Source: Owenia fusiformis (Eukaryota; Annelida; Polychaeta; Sabellida; Oweniidae). From it: a stretch of DNA of 64,000 nt. Shown in pieces: positions 1-12,787 of the stretch; position 1 is the first letter of the stretch, and each line of letters starts with the position of its first letter. Both the position numbers and the translations under genes were made by a program. The stretch lies in the NCBI GenBank assembly GCA_903813345.2, contig CAIIXF020000001.1, positions 36,115,366 to 36,179,365 of the forward strand, given 5' to 3'. Below the pieces are notes generated by a model that was not told where the DNA came from, ran no database searches, and saw nothing but the letters and a program-made list of their open reading frames with translations.

Positions 1-200
1 GAAGGCAACACTTATAAAGGTACCTTAGATACCATCATTGATTTGGAGCTTATTAACATAAACACAATCATGATAATTTGATCACCAGGACCGTGAGAAG
101 GAACTCTTTGCATGAGAGATCAACTTTGTCCCACACTCTTCAAATTCAGCAATCAACCTATGATCTTACTGAACCAATCAGTGCCTGTCATTTAAAGTTT

Positions 201-346
201 TAAGCCCTGGACTCAGTGCAATGTGGAATGACCATTCCTTGAAGTTGTTGCTTTCTAAAATTTGCACAAGATGCTCTGAGTGTTCATTTTAGGAAACAAT
301 GCCTGAAAGGAATGGTCATTACACAATGCATTGAGTCTTGGGCTTA
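201..346. mobile_element. Small inverted-repeat element (MITE-like)
   Basis: Arms of about 40 bases (201-240, 306-346) share TAAGCCC, GACTCARTGCA and AATGACCATTCCTT in inverted order, around a 65-base centre. It can fold into a hairpin. No flanking duplication is clear. Confidence 0.7.
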
Positions 347-1438
347 AATTCTTTTCATACATTGCAAAATGTATGAAAAAATCACCAAAAGAACATATTT
401 TCAATGTGATTTTTTGCAGGGGTCAAGTTAGCAAGTTATCAATTTCAATCCGAGGAGTCCAGTTATCACCTTGACAACCATTTAGTTGGTTATTGGTTAT
501 AATGGAATGCAGTTATGGGAAATAGCATCTTTGGATTGGTGGAATCAGACATACCTTGCCTAGTTATGTCTAAATGTTGAACCATACTTTCATAAAAGTA
601 AATATATTAATAGAGCTCATTGGTTCTTTCTGGTTGGTTGAACGTTTACCTGTAAAATTTAACAGTAACCTCACTCAAGGGGCAAAAAAGTGAAATCTTG
701 GCCTAAGGGCCAGGCCTTTGAAAGGTCAAGGTTGAGAAAATGTCAGTGTGTGTAGTTTGATTTGTTTTATGTCTCGGGCTATGATGGTCACCAGAAAAAT
801 AGGGGTGGGGCTGCTGTAAAATTGTCTTAACCATTTAGAGATTACTTTAGAACTAACCTCTGTGCTCAGCATAACAGGGACTGTAATACGTGAAAATGTC
901 ACATGTGTTCATGTGGGTATCTTCATGTTACATTTTTATGAACAAACAATTTTACTTTTTCTTTTCTGGCTATTATATATTTGCCTTGTTGGAGGAACCT
1001 ACATTTTTATGTTTTAAGTCCAGTGGGACTCATTCTGAGTTTGTTATTGGTAGGCATTATTATGTATTTCCTATAACTGGAGCATTGTTTAGGAGAATAG
1101 CATTATTGTACATGGCTGATTAAAACTTTTTTGTATCCCCAAGGATTTTAAGCTCTTCAATATCATCACTCACGGCTTCATAAAATTCAACTGTTTCCAC
1201 AAAATGGTCAAAGCCACCCATAGTTACAAAACCGAATATGCTTCTTAGAATTCTCGTATTTGCTCATTGATAAGCTCCCAATATATTCTGATACACATCT
1301 GATTAGATCAATAATTCTATTTAGAGGTGACCATAAAATTGAGGTGGTCAGTTTGAAGTTGATGAAATAGATCTTGCAATGGTCATTAACATTACTATGT
1401 TCATGGGTCTGTAAACAGAGACTAATCTTTATAGTATG
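347..1438. other. No gene recognised
   Basis: AT-rich single-copy-looking sequence; only short random open frames. Confidence 0.6.
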
Positions 1439-2270
1439 CAGGGCTTGCATTAACGGCGTCCCTTACATGTAAGTGACGCAAAAAAAAATTGTAGGACGGA
1501 AAAATAAAAAATATTTCCGTTTTTGGGACGGAAAAAAAATTGAGTCAAAACTTTGAACATTTTTTGAAAATCTTGAAAATCTCAATAGTTGATCATGTTT
1601 GACTTCTTTGAGGTGTATATTAAGATCAAAATATGTGAGATTTACAACTTTATTTTGAGAAAAAAAAGAAAAAGAATGCAGAAAAACGAACTATTGTAAT
1701 GGGCGATAATAGGTTATCAGTTTGCATGTGACATATTTTTCTCACTGAAAAGCTGATATTAAACCTTCAAAATGAGTTCAATTGTACAAATGATGCATAC
1801 TTACTTAGGTGAAGTAGTCTATTTGTGATTATTTAACGTCAAAATGGTCTAATTTATGATATAAATCAGAGGATTCTGATCACGTAGAAAATGTAGTGCT
1901 ACACTAAATTACTGAGCGTCAGACAAATTCATACTAAAAAATGTTCTTATTTTTTCAAGCAGTTGTTCAGTGCAAACAGCAAGTATAAAGATAATCACAG
2001 TATAATAGTACTTACTATAACAGGCTGGAGGTTACATAACATAAGTGAATTGAATATAAAGAACATGTTTAAATCACAGGGCACGAATGGCAACATTTTG
2101 AAAACACATAAGACATGTATTAAAGATCAAGTCATGCACATTCCAAAATAGCCCATTATAGCTAATTTAGCTTATATATTGGAGGACACGCTTTTTTCTG
2201 TCGGGACTCACTTTTTAAATTTTTTTCCTTCATTGGGACTCACATTTTTCAGAGCCTAATGCAAGCGCTG
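1439..2270. mobile_element. Non-autonomous element with CAG...CTG ends (hAT-like)
   Basis: Ends read CAGGGCTTGCATTA and TAATGCAAGCGCTG, imperfect inverted repeats of about 14 bp. AGTATG stands on both sides (1433-1438 and 2271-2276). CAGGG-type ends suggest the hAT superfamily, but that group normally leaves 8 bp, so the assignment is weak. The 832-base interior is AT-rich with GGGACGGAAAAA-like words near the left end and TCGGGACTCAC near the right, and has no gene. Confidence 0.65.
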
Positions 2271-4520
2271 AGTATGTATTCATAAAGGTTGAACTGACTC
2301 TGGTTTTTCCTGCAGAAGAGAATTTTTCATATTGCATGAATGTACTCAAAGAGCCGTTTCTGCGATTCATCATTCTTAAGTCAGTGAAAATATAAATCTC
2401 TTGTTACTGATTGTTGAGGTATTTACCTCATGGGTTGTATAAGAGTAGATTTGTTTTGGAATTTTGAATTTTGTACCTTTTGCTAGAGATGAACTTCATC
2501 AGTACTCTGATGACACTATATTTTCTAGGTAGTATATATTACAAGTAATATCTATACATGTGTGGCTAATATTCATGTTCAAACTCCCAGTCATAGGAGA
2601 TGCATTCATTTGAGATTGTTAGGATCAATAATCTTGTCACCACCAAAACAGTAATATCTGGAATCAGTCACGTTTCATGTTCACTACAACATACATGGCT
2701 GTTATGTACAGTATCATTTTTTTTTTTTTTACATTGTATTCATAGTGTTTGCTATTTATCAGAGTTGTGAATTTTCTACATTTACTTTTGGGAAAAAGCT
2801 TGGAAGAACTTTTTAAGTAACAGATATAAATTGGGTTAGTAGTGTATTTTGGTGTTTGTTATGGTAAGCGTTTAACTATTTAAGTGCCAAATCAAAAATA
2901 TTGCAAAGATAGTTTTAGCCACCAAGGTTGTTATTTAAGTTATCAAACAGCATGATGTGATTCCCTGGCTGAAATCTATTTACTAAGCTTAATGAAAACC
3001 AATCTTTCTTGGCAACAATTTGTTAAGATAACATAAAATTCCATATTATTTTATCTATTTAAAAACAGCAGTGATCATGTATTTGATGTTATATTGTTAT
3101 ATCGTATTGATAAATGAGCTTAAATTGATGAGGGTCTTTGTTATTTTAGTGTGGGTTGTAATATGCCAACCTCTTTTTGGTTCTCGTGTATCTGGCCACA
3201 CCAGGTAAACTATTTAACAGTTAGGTTTTATGGATCATGTAGCAAAGAAAAATACGAAAAACATGGTTTGGTTAACATTATGGTTTACTTAACATTCTGT
3301 ACTTTTGATCATTTATGAGCTTCTAAAGAGATAATAAGAAGGAAAACTTGATTTGAAATAAACAAGCGGAGTCAACCCCCTTGAAGAATATGTGTTCCTT
3401 CGGGGTAATCTAGTCTATGTACTCAACCTATCACTCATCTGCTATCATCAAAAGCTTAGCACGGTCAGCAGGACATGCCAAAACATGGGTCGTTTCAGCT
3501 TTTGGTTCACTGAAGTAAATGTTTCAATTTTAGTATTTTCTCACTGGTAGGTTGTCATTAGTCTTGAATAAGATCTCTGTGGTTCTAGTCTAGTTCTACA
3601 TATATCTGCCATTTTCCCCATTTCCATTTTGTATTTTCCCAGTAGAGGGCACAATAGGTGGGATATTGGCGATGTAAGACCTTGATGTAAAATTATATTT
3701 TTATTCAATATTTGTGTGTTACATAATATGCAGTTCATGTATATTCTTTTGCATTGTTACTATATACAACACATGACTATGATGTTTTGAAGGCGGTATT
3801 TCAATGTTGGTATCTTTTCACAGGTGTCTAAAAACGTTCATGTTATGTTAATACCCCGTTTCCAGCATTTGTAACTTGTAAAAGTTATATAGACCTTCAA
3901 TTTGTGCATTCACCTTTTCAAATCCATCATTTGTAAAAATGATTGCAGTGAGCAAATTCTTAAAAGTCAACCTCTGGTACTATGTGTACTCAAGTAGGAT
4001 AAGGTATACTGTATATTGTAATGAAGTTAGCTCTTTTTCATCTTTCAAGGTTATTTCTGTTTGCAAGTATACAGTTATGTTCTATTATAGATGCAAAATG
4101 TCTGGTCTATTTTAACACTTGACTTAGTAGATGATGCTTCTGAGACTAGACAAGTAATCATGGTTTCATTAAAACACATGGTCTCTGCCCATAAGAATGA
4201 TTTAATTAAGGTAAACATTCTGATAAAAGCTTGGTGGGAGGCAGATCTGAGAATCTGGTGTGATGGGGCCATTCTCCAAGCAGTTTTATTCAGTCTGTTC
4301 CTTCATCTCTACAGACCCTTGATTAAGAAGGGTTAAATCTCAGTTGTTTCACCCTTTCTTAGTTTTCAACAAAGTTTCATTTAATTTTATTACATATCAA
4401 TATTACATATTGTTATAGTCTCCAACATGGGTGCTGTATTGTGATCAGTTTGTCGGGTGGGTGGGCAGTCTACTGGGTAGGTGGGTGGGTATCCCGATAA
4501 ATCTTGTGTATGGATGATGT
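2271..4520. other. No gene recognised
   Basis: AT-rich sequence with a T run near 2720. A locally GC-richer patch at 3360-3740 has a CAGTAGAGGGCACAA word of the sort seen in old repeats. At 4075-4336 both strands are open for 65-81 codons, but without recognisable motifs. Confidence 0.55.
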
Positions 4521-4610
4521 TCAGTGGCTGATGTGCAGTGTCCAGCAGTTGGTGTTAGGCATCTGTAGCAAATGGCAGGTGGTGACATTTTGCATGTTAA
4601 TGCCTTGTTT
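4521..4610 (+). repeat. Dispersed repeat, copy 1 (partner at 7086-7180)
   Basis: GCAGGTGGTGACATTTTGC with flanking GGTGTTAGGCATCTGTA and GTTAATGCCTTG matches the segment at 7086-7180. Both follow G/T-rich TTGGTG-type sequence. Too short to class. Confidence 0.6.
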
Positions 4611-6196
4611 ATTATAGTATATAGTAATTTTATATAGCAGCATTCACCCGTGAATCAAACCACGAATGGACCATTTAGAATTCTCCAGGGAATTGAAAGT
4701 CCACAGTGAAGAAAGGAAACATGATTACATATGATAAATGCTTGAAGATTGGGAGGAGACTATGTTTAGGAATTATAGGCATCTGAGCCTTAAAAATAAG
4801 ACCTTAGAAAGGTTTAATCCCTAGGCCCTCGACTGTTCAAGTTCATCTAGATTTGATGGTTTCAAAACAGGATGGTACATACAGATCAAACTTTCCTTTC
4901 AATTATTATAGTACCAATGTTGTGCCAGATTGTACCTGTAATTTCAGATAATTATCCAGATTGCACCTGTATTTCCAGAAAGCTATAGACACAAATATGT
5001 TAGAATATGTTAGGCAATATTTTCTTAGTTTTTTTGGGGTAAAAACAGGGCAAGTTTTCATGTTCTGCAAACTGTAATTTTAGACATGTACCAAGTACTC
5101 AGTCAAATTATTCAGCCACATTTTCATATAATTCCTTGATAATAGATAGAAAAAATATAGTCATAAGAAAATATAGAAAAGATAGTAAAGTGTATGGCCT
5201 TGTAACTGAAAAATACATAGTATTAAGCTTATACTGAAAGAATCTTGGGACTTTGTCTCGGACTGTACACATTATTAACATCAATATATTAAATGTGCCT
5301 TATTGCATATAAGCTCAGTTTGTTAATCCATGACCTTGAGTTTCTAGGGTTAACAGGTTAACTGTAATAACTGAAAGTCTATGGACTATAAATTATTTAT
5401 ATGGTGATTCCTGAGATGAAAGCAGCCAGGATGATTACCATTTGCAAGAGCTTAGTTTTTTCTGCCCTCTTTAAATCAGAGATGATTCTTTGATTTAGCA
5501 GATATATACAATCAGACTATTAAGTCAGAAAATCACTATACAACTTGACTTATATTCTACATTCAGCCTCACATAGAATACTTAAACTTACATTTGAGAA
5601 CATTGAGATCTTTCAGCATGAAAATTGTGAAATCATCTGTAATAGTAAGAGGGTACTGAAGATGATGCTAATTAGTTAGGGTATTATAGATTGAATGTTA
5701 TGGCAACCTCTATTTTCTGCATATATAAAACAATATAGTATTCATAGTCTTATTTGGAAAAGGATAAAAGTAATTGGTAAATTTGTTAAAACCATCTATA
5801 TGGTCATTATTTATGAGAAGCTGTCAGATATACGTAGGAGTGATAATCTATGTTCAGTGGAATAGAGATAACAAGGCAGAAAATATCGAAAATAGAGGCT
5901 TAAAGAAGCATAAGGTTTGTTTGGGGTTTTTGATTATCTGATTGTTCATATAAGCAAAGCCAAAAAAAGATACCAATCAATATGCTAAGTACAGCTGAGA
6001 AAAAAGCAGATGAACTAATTTAGTTACCCCAGCTGGGATAATTGAGGTAATGGTTACAATTATAGCTGTCTATCTAAGCAAGAACATGTTCATAGTTGTT
6101 TCTTGTTCAATAAGACCATCAGAGTTAGTTGTATACAGTTGATGTTTTTCACATGTATCACCTATACATCTACCCTGAGCACTAGCACCTAGTAGT
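4611..6196. other. No gene recognised
   Basis: AT-rich sequence without repeats or frames worth naming. Confidence 0.6.
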
Positions 6197-6382
6197 TCAC
6201 TCAGATGATGATGGATTGTTATTTGAAAAAGGGAATATCAGGCCACCTTCTCTTCCACCAACGTGAACATCAGTTCTGACCTCACGAACTATATTCCTTG
6301 TACTCAAACCACGATTCTCACATCGCCAACTTGAGATCTTTAGTCGCGCACCACCATTTCCAGGCTCTCGAACAAAATTCAA
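6197..6382 (-). other. GC-richer open segment, possible exon remnant or old repeat
   Basis: The minus strand is open for 61 codons and the base composition is more GC-rich than its surroundings. Translated pieces such as CENRGLSTRNIVREV and VHVGGREGGLIFPF do not match a family I know. There is no ATG start and no convincing splice pair. It may be an old element fragment. Confidence 0.2.
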
Positions 6383-7085
6383 AATTCATATTCCATTCAT
6401 GTTGAGTTGTTAATATTTTTCTCTCAACCATCTCATGATAGACTATGCTATGAAAAGTTAAGAAGGAAGGAGTTGATATATTTAACTAAGCTAATCATTG
6501 GAGATGGTTTTGACAAAATACTGAACTGCTGAAAGAAAGGCATTCCAAACTAACATGTAAGACCCTGTACAAGTAGCTATCAGAAAGACTATATCTGGAA
6601 GAATATGTCAAGACTTTGCTCAAGTATTATTGAATTTAACAAGTTAGTTCCAATGTCACTTTAAATGAAAACATTGTCTCAAAGACTTATACTGCTGTAA
6701 TTGTTCATGCAGAAGAAGGCCTTTTTATATTTTTAATCTGCATTTGCTATTGCTATATGACATCAGAATCTGTAACAATTGTTACACCTTTCAAGGTAGT
6801 GACGTTTTGTCTTGAGAATAATTTCCTAGTATCTATCGTATCACTTAAAATTGTGCAGTATACCATTGATAATAAGACAAAATAAGGAAATTAGGACTTT
6901 TGCTAGTTCTAGTCACAACAAAATACTTAATCAGATGGAAATAAAATGTTTTTGATTAGAAAGAATATCATCTAATGATGACATAACATGCAAATCACCA
7001 GACTGTATGAAAAATCCACCTGCCATACCATTGACCTAATCATCTCGATTGAAGTCTTGATTTTTTGTGAATGGTGTTTGGCATT

Positions 7086-7180
7086 CAGTGGTTGGTGTTT
7101 GATATTTGGTGGTTGGTGTACGGTGGTTGGTATCTGTAAAAAATAGCAGGTGGTGACATTTTGCGTGTTAATACCTTGTA
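7086..7180 (+). repeat. Dispersed repeat, copy 2
   Basis: A run of GGTTGGTGT-like words (7090-7130) leads into AGCAGGTGGTGACATTTTGC and GTTAATACCTTG, as at 4521-4610. Confidence 0.6.
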
Positions 7181-7740
7181 TTCAATTGCAGATTTTCACT
7201 TGAATTAGTAAATCAATTGGAGATCAATACAAAAACAATGAAGATAAATCAACAAGTCATTGTGACCAGAAAGTAATCATTTTCTCAGTCCCAAAAGCAA
7301 TTGCAATAACCGCAGCCAAAATATTATTACAATAAGTAACAAATCATTTCTTTACTGAATCCTGTGTGTGGCCCCTTTGGGAATTAGTTGTCATGGAGAC
7401 TATTCATATTTGTTGTATATCATGTATAAGAGTCTAATTTTCCTAGTTCTTGATATGAAATAATGTACCCAAAACCCATTGGCTAGTCTCGCTTCATTCT
7501 GGCTTCTGTCAATAATTTTACAGTTTTGATCTCGATTAGATCTTATTGATGTTAGTAGTATGGCCTTAAATGGAAGTTTGAATGTAAATTGAATGTAGCT
7601 ACTTTTATGCAGAAAATGTATACACTGTATTCTGATAAAGAAACTAAAGAAACTATTATATTTAAGATGTGCAAGATCAAACAATTGCTTCTGATATTTT
7701 TTAAAGAAAGTGCACATTCAGCAAAACCAAGTTCTTAGAT

Positions 7741-8159
7741 CGAACTCCTATGCAGTGTCTCGGTATAGACACTGCGGCGGGCAGATTATGGAATCCCCAA
7801 AATTTGGGGAAGATAGTCCCCCTTTTTGTCACAGATGTACTTGTTTTTCACACAACTTATAAAATATATGTTCTTTTATGTTCACCAATAATTATTTTGT
7901 CAAAATATTCCAAAATCAATGAAATATAAGAGGAAATCCCCGCGGAAGGAATTCTGAGTAAAAGTTGTGTTGATAAAAGTTTACCGCACGTGTTGTTTAT
8001 TAGTTAATACGCGCAATTCAACCAATGAAATTGTCTAAATTTTACAATCACGCGACCTGAGCATGGGACTAGAACCAATCATGTCAGTTGTTTATTACGA
8101 TGTTACCATGCTTATGGTGAGATACCTGCCCGCCGCAGTGATCACTGCACAGGAGTTTG
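7741..8159. mobile_element. MULE-type MITE with 9-bp target duplication
   Basis: The 419-base element has inverted ends starting C-[GA]-AACTCCTRTGCAGTG and including CACTGCGGCGGGCAG at the left and its complement, CTGCCCGCCGCAGTG, at the right. The 9-bp word TTCTTAGAT flanks it exactly on both sides (7732-7740 and 8160-8168). Nine-base duplications are typical of Mutator-like elements, though not exclusive to them. The body is AT-rich and non-coding; a GC-richer patch near 7980-8060 is part of it. Confidence 0.88.
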
Positions 8160-8168
8160 TTCTTAGAT

Positions 8169-9031
8169 AGAATAGAAGATGAATAGTTGTCATATGCAGT
8201 ATATGTATGGTTTGGATTGTGCATCATTGCATTTTCATCATCTCTTCCACAGTTTCTAAAGTCACTGTTGTTCATGATTAGGCTAAATGGTTGGGAGACT
8301 ATAAAATACTTTTTAACAGTACCTGTTTGTCAGAAGATAGATCAACTGATAATCCAGGACTAATGAAGTTGAGACGCTTTATTAGTATTTAATCCTGCGG
8401 AGGAAATAGGAAATAGAAAACATAAATTTTATGATTAAAGTGTCATAAATGTTGGGCAAAAGGAGATTATCTGATTATCAGGAATTATACTTGATCATAG
8501 TTTAGAATGATGTACCTAGAAGGTTTATAGCTTATTTTAATTATTACACTTTTGCATAACTTAGAGCATAACTTGGAGCACCACCATGAATATGTTTCAC
8601 TGGAGAAAATTACATGTGTGTTACTGTCTAAAAATTAACATTAGTGAACCCAAATATATTGATTGATTTAGTTGTTCAATGATATTTCCTGTGTCTTTGA
8701 GACAAAAAACTTAATAACATCCGAATAGGTTATTAGTTACCAATTTGAAATTTATAAAGATCATTGACTTTTCATATAACGTTCAGAGGGACCCTTTCAG
8801 AATACGGATAAAATTAGGTCTACAATCTGGCATTTAACCCCAAAATATAGCTCTCATTTAGCACTAGGCAATGATATGATGATCATATGTTCTTTGGGCT
8901 TTGCAAAAGAATGAGAAAAAGTTACTAGATAGGTTGTTTATGTGTATTCAAAACTTGGGAGTATGAAGTCATGATATAGGTAGAACTGTATATATCACAG
9001 AACTATATGTTGCATAATGTGAGATATGAGT
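8169..9031. other. No gene recognised
   Basis: AT-rich, no structure seen between the MULE-type element and the next MITE. Confidence 0.6.
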
Positions 9032-9033
9032 TA

Positions 9034-9216
9034 CAGTAAAACCTGTCTGTGTTGAACAGTGAGCAGAGAAAAAAGATTCAGTGCTGGTAGGTGTTCGATA
9101 CAGAGAATGTAGTTTATACAGAAGTCAGTAGAATATGTGCAGAGGAAGGACTGTTCACTGTCTAGTAGAGACAGGTGTTCACTATAGAGAGGAGTTCACC
9201 AAGACAGGTTTTACTA
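9034..9216. mobile_element. Small Tc1/pogo-like MITE
   Basis: The ends are CAGTAAAACCTGTCT and AGACAGGTTTTACTA, with TA on either side. The interior shows inexact copies of GACAGGTGTTC-like wording. At 183 bases with a TA duplication, this fits a Tc1/mariner-derived non-autonomous element. Confidence 0.75.
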
Positions 9217-9218
9217 TA

Positions 9219-10327
9219 TATGGGAAATTCCTATCTGGGAGTGGGTGGTATTTGATTAACTTATTTCCATATTTTCTGTGTTGTTATCTGGTTTCAATCT
9301 GTCTGTAATGAAAACTTCTCATACTTCTCCCCTAATAGGGCTCAATAACCTAGTACCCCTTAATTTGAAGAAAAAATCTAATCATATGTGTACCTTTAAC
9401 GAGTACGCTTACATATTTTAGAATCTTTTATCTCATATTTTGAAATAGCATCACATTTAACATGGTTAAAGTCAGTAATGATATATAACGTTACCAGAAT
9501 TTGATTGGTTAAAAATGCTAACGTTACATACCAATAGAGTTAACTATCTGGCCACCAAACGTGTAAGTGCTCTGAGATGGATTTTCATTAGTAAGTAAAG
9601 ATAGGATTTGACATATTGATACATGCCCCACGAGTTAGTCTCTGGTATTCTTTTTAAACTTGGTTAATTGGAGAATTTTATCATTTCAGATATTCATTTG
9701 ATGTAAAAAGAAATAACCTGAAGCAGTATTAGAAAAACACTAATACATAGAAGCATGATTTAAGTAAAAATCAAAATTTTATATATATCTTGGTATTAAT
9801 TTTGATTTTGAATACATTTGATATTTATTTTTATATATGAATTTTCCTGTAGCTTAGAAACTGAGGTATTAATTTTGCATATTCATATGTTAAGGCAATA
9901 TTATTCCTGTAGTCATTATATAATCATTGAGAGTGTCATATGTAAAATGGCTGTTACTTTGAAGATGACTTATTGCGTGATATATAGACAGTTGCTTTGT
10001 ATAAGAGCCAGAAGCAGACAAACAAGCCTATTGACTATTGACTTTACGTCATTGCCCCATCACTTTTCCTGCATCAATGATTGCACTCAAAAAGTAAATG
10101 AAAATGAATGTGTACAATCAACAAAAAGATTTAGGAGAGGACATGAATCCACTGTCACTGGAGCTCTGATTCAATGTTTCAATCGAAGCAGAAATAAAAT
10201 GGTATTTTGACATTTCATCATCTCATGTGATTCCAGAAGGAATAGTTATGGTCCCATGGTTGTAAATAATTATTATTTTGTAGCAAATCCTTTTCAGTAG
10301 AAAATGAAGAATATCACATATTATACT
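9219..10327. other. No gene recognised
   Basis: AT-rich. TAACGTTA words occur inverted at 9485-9530. An open frame of 130 codons at 9818-10210 has no domain and is taken as chance. Confidence 0.55.
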
Positions 10328-10493
10328 GGAGGTCATTAACAGAAACTTCTTTAAATTAAGAATTCTTGAATCGATTGATGTAGCCATGGATACAATGACA
10401 TCAGAGGAAAAGAACAATGAACTTTGGGAATTCTTGGCTACAACTATTGATCATGGAATCTTTAACTTTATGAAGTTTCTGTTAATGACCTCC
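10328..10493. mobile_element. MITE, family with GGTCATTAACAGAAACTTC ends, copy 1
   Basis: Inverted ends GGAGGTCATTAACAGAAACT and its complement are 22 bp long. The interior contains AATTCTTGAATC, CCATGGATACAATGACATCA and TGGAATCTTTAACTTTATG. A second copy with the same ends and the same central CCATGG-TAC words lies at 63577-63714. Confidence 0.85.
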
Positions 10494-11135
10494 TGAACAC
10501 TAATGATACTGACAGATAATTATGAACTCTGATCAGACTTTCAAACTTCTAAAAAAAAAATTTTAAATTTTTTTATGTCTTTTTCTGATAAAACAATGAT
10601 ATAATCGTATATAACAATGATATAATCTTCATAATAAAACCAAATAGTACATCAATTCTGAGGTTATAATTCTCTGGGGATAAAGCTTTGTCAGCCACAT
10701 GGCATCTTAACAAAGAGAACATGCTTGTAATCTGTTATTTGCATGTTAGAACAAGTACCTTGTCTCTTGCTTCGAGATGCTATTGCTAATTAATGTTCTT
10801 CCATCAATGAAATATACATTATTTTTGCACACCATTCCGCTTCAGAAAACTACCCTTTTTGTAGTCAGTCTGTTTCTACATGTATAAACCGGAAAACATC
10901 TATAAGAATAATTATTACCACCTTGCCGGGCCAGTTCTAGGGGTTTTAGTGCTAGTTTAGAAGGCATTGATTTTACTATATCGACCTGAGAAATGTGTGA
11001 CGTCATAGTGGTGGTCCATATGGACCGGTCTAGAATATATTCTGGACCGGCAATTTTCCCCGGGAAATTAGATATCGTTCAATGCGTAAGATTTTCTTGC
11101 TGTTTCAGTCCTGGTTGTTAACGGTGGTAATAATA

Positions 11136-11251
11136 CTAATAACGTCATTTCTGCGAGCAATATAGTGAAATATTGGACCGAGGGCCTTTGGCCTTTGGCC
11201 CTCGGTCCAATATTTCACTATATTGCCCTTAGAAATGACGTTATTGTACTA
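11136..11251. repeat. Long fold-back palindrome
   Basis: Two arms of about 55 bases, containing AATAACGTCATTTCT, GCAATATAGTGAAATATTGG and ACCGAGGGCC, face each other with almost no loop (centre near 11190-11193). The region to the left (10909-11135) may be part of the same element: ATTATTACCACC at 10909 is repeated inverted at 11143, and CCGGTC...GACCGG forms a smaller palindrome near 11030. Class unknown. Confidence 0.85.
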
Positions 11252-12787
11252 TTATAAGTAGTATGCTCGTCTATGTCTCTTGTGCATATTGAATGAACAT
11301 TGCTTTTAACAATTGCACCAGATTGATAGAACAATGTATGTGTTCTTAAGTGGCCCCTAACCTTATATACCTATCTTGTGTTATAATAATATTTATTTCA
11401 TATTCCCACAACAACAAGGTCTATTGGGTACCTGACAATTCATGTTTTGATCATTTCATTTCCCTTGATGTCTTCATTTTCCATTGATTTGACTTCTTGG
11501 GGCCAGTTAAGTAGTAAATTCATTGATGTACCTTACAATATGGGTCTTTAATGAGATTTTTCCCACATCGTAATGAAGATACATTTACAACACTAGTAGA
11601 TGATGTCACGAGTAATGTTCAAGGAATACAAATGAAAAGGTTTAATTTCATAGTAATATTACATTGTCTGACAACATCCATTTAATTAGTTCTTATGCCA
11701 GGTCTGTAGGCTCTACCTTGATGTTACAGCAACATATCAATGGTTTGGTAATAAGTCTATTGTAGCTAGGTACTATTGATCTCATTCTGTAGAAATTCAC
11801 TCATGATTTTCTAATCGAAATACACCTTTCATATTCTGACACGCAGAGGGATGGGGAATAACAATTGGTTAGACTGCATGGGCAGAAACCTTCCCTATGT
11901 TCGACTGTTCGTCTGGTAGAGTTCGATATAGAAAAACATTTTCAAAATAATCCTTATTATTAGAAACTGGGGCTGACATCCGTTTTCTGAATTCCCAATA
12001 TTATATTTATTCCAGGGAAGTATATATTGATACGCACCCTTGCATGTGCAAATTTCTTCAAGGCCCCATCCCTAACAATGATAAATGTATTTTACATGAA
12101 ATTTATTGTACAATACAAGCAATTACCTATGAAAAATACAATATTCATTCTTCGTGCCTATTATGATGAATTCTATCTTAGATGCATTTTATTCTATTAT
12201 TGGTTTGTCCGTATTTATTTTAAATTACGTCAGAATAATATTTATAATGAGCACAGCTTTGTTTACAGTTTTATCATGTTTACATTTGTCATTGCAGTTG
12301 TTACCAATATATTGTTCATTAATAGCTCTATAACATTCTAAAATACATATGGAAATCAATTAAAAAGTTATAATGACCTTTAAATTTAAATGTGTCCCTG
12401 ATGTGTTGTTGACGGTATCTAGGGGTTATTTATATCTGATTTATTCCTATCCGTAAAGCGAATACTTTGTCATGTCTTCAATATCACTCTTGAAATAATA
12501 AAGTAATTCTTATTTATCTTTGAAATAAATTTTTTGAAACGTGATAAGACTGTACATTAAGATAAGTTATTCATGATGTAATTCAACTCAGATTTTGTTT
12601 TTTAAAATCATATAAATATGACATTTATTGAAGTAGGCATGTACGCATGTTATATTAGTTATTTTACATGCTTTTTTTACCTGAATGAAACGGCTGCTTA
12701 TATTATAATAGTATTTATTTTCTAGAATTTGCCAAATAGACAGTTGACTTATGAAAATAAATACATGGTTTTCAATAGTCTTTACCA
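11252..12787. other. No gene recognised
   Basis: AT-rich; a 104-codon frame at 12027 is rich in Phe, Ile and Tyr as expected from base composition. Confidence 0.6.

Noticed and set aside
4075-4336. Overlapping open frames on both strands as a gene
   Set aside because: Neither frame has a motif, and one being open makes the other more likely by base composition.
9818-10210. Longest open frame in the window (130 codons, plus strand)
   Set aside because: No domain, biased to Ile, Phe and Tyr as expected from AT-rich DNA, and no splice or promoter context.
12027-12341. 104-codon hydrophobic frame that looks like membrane segments
   Set aside because: Apparent hydrophobicity follows from T-rich codons; no signal or family pattern.
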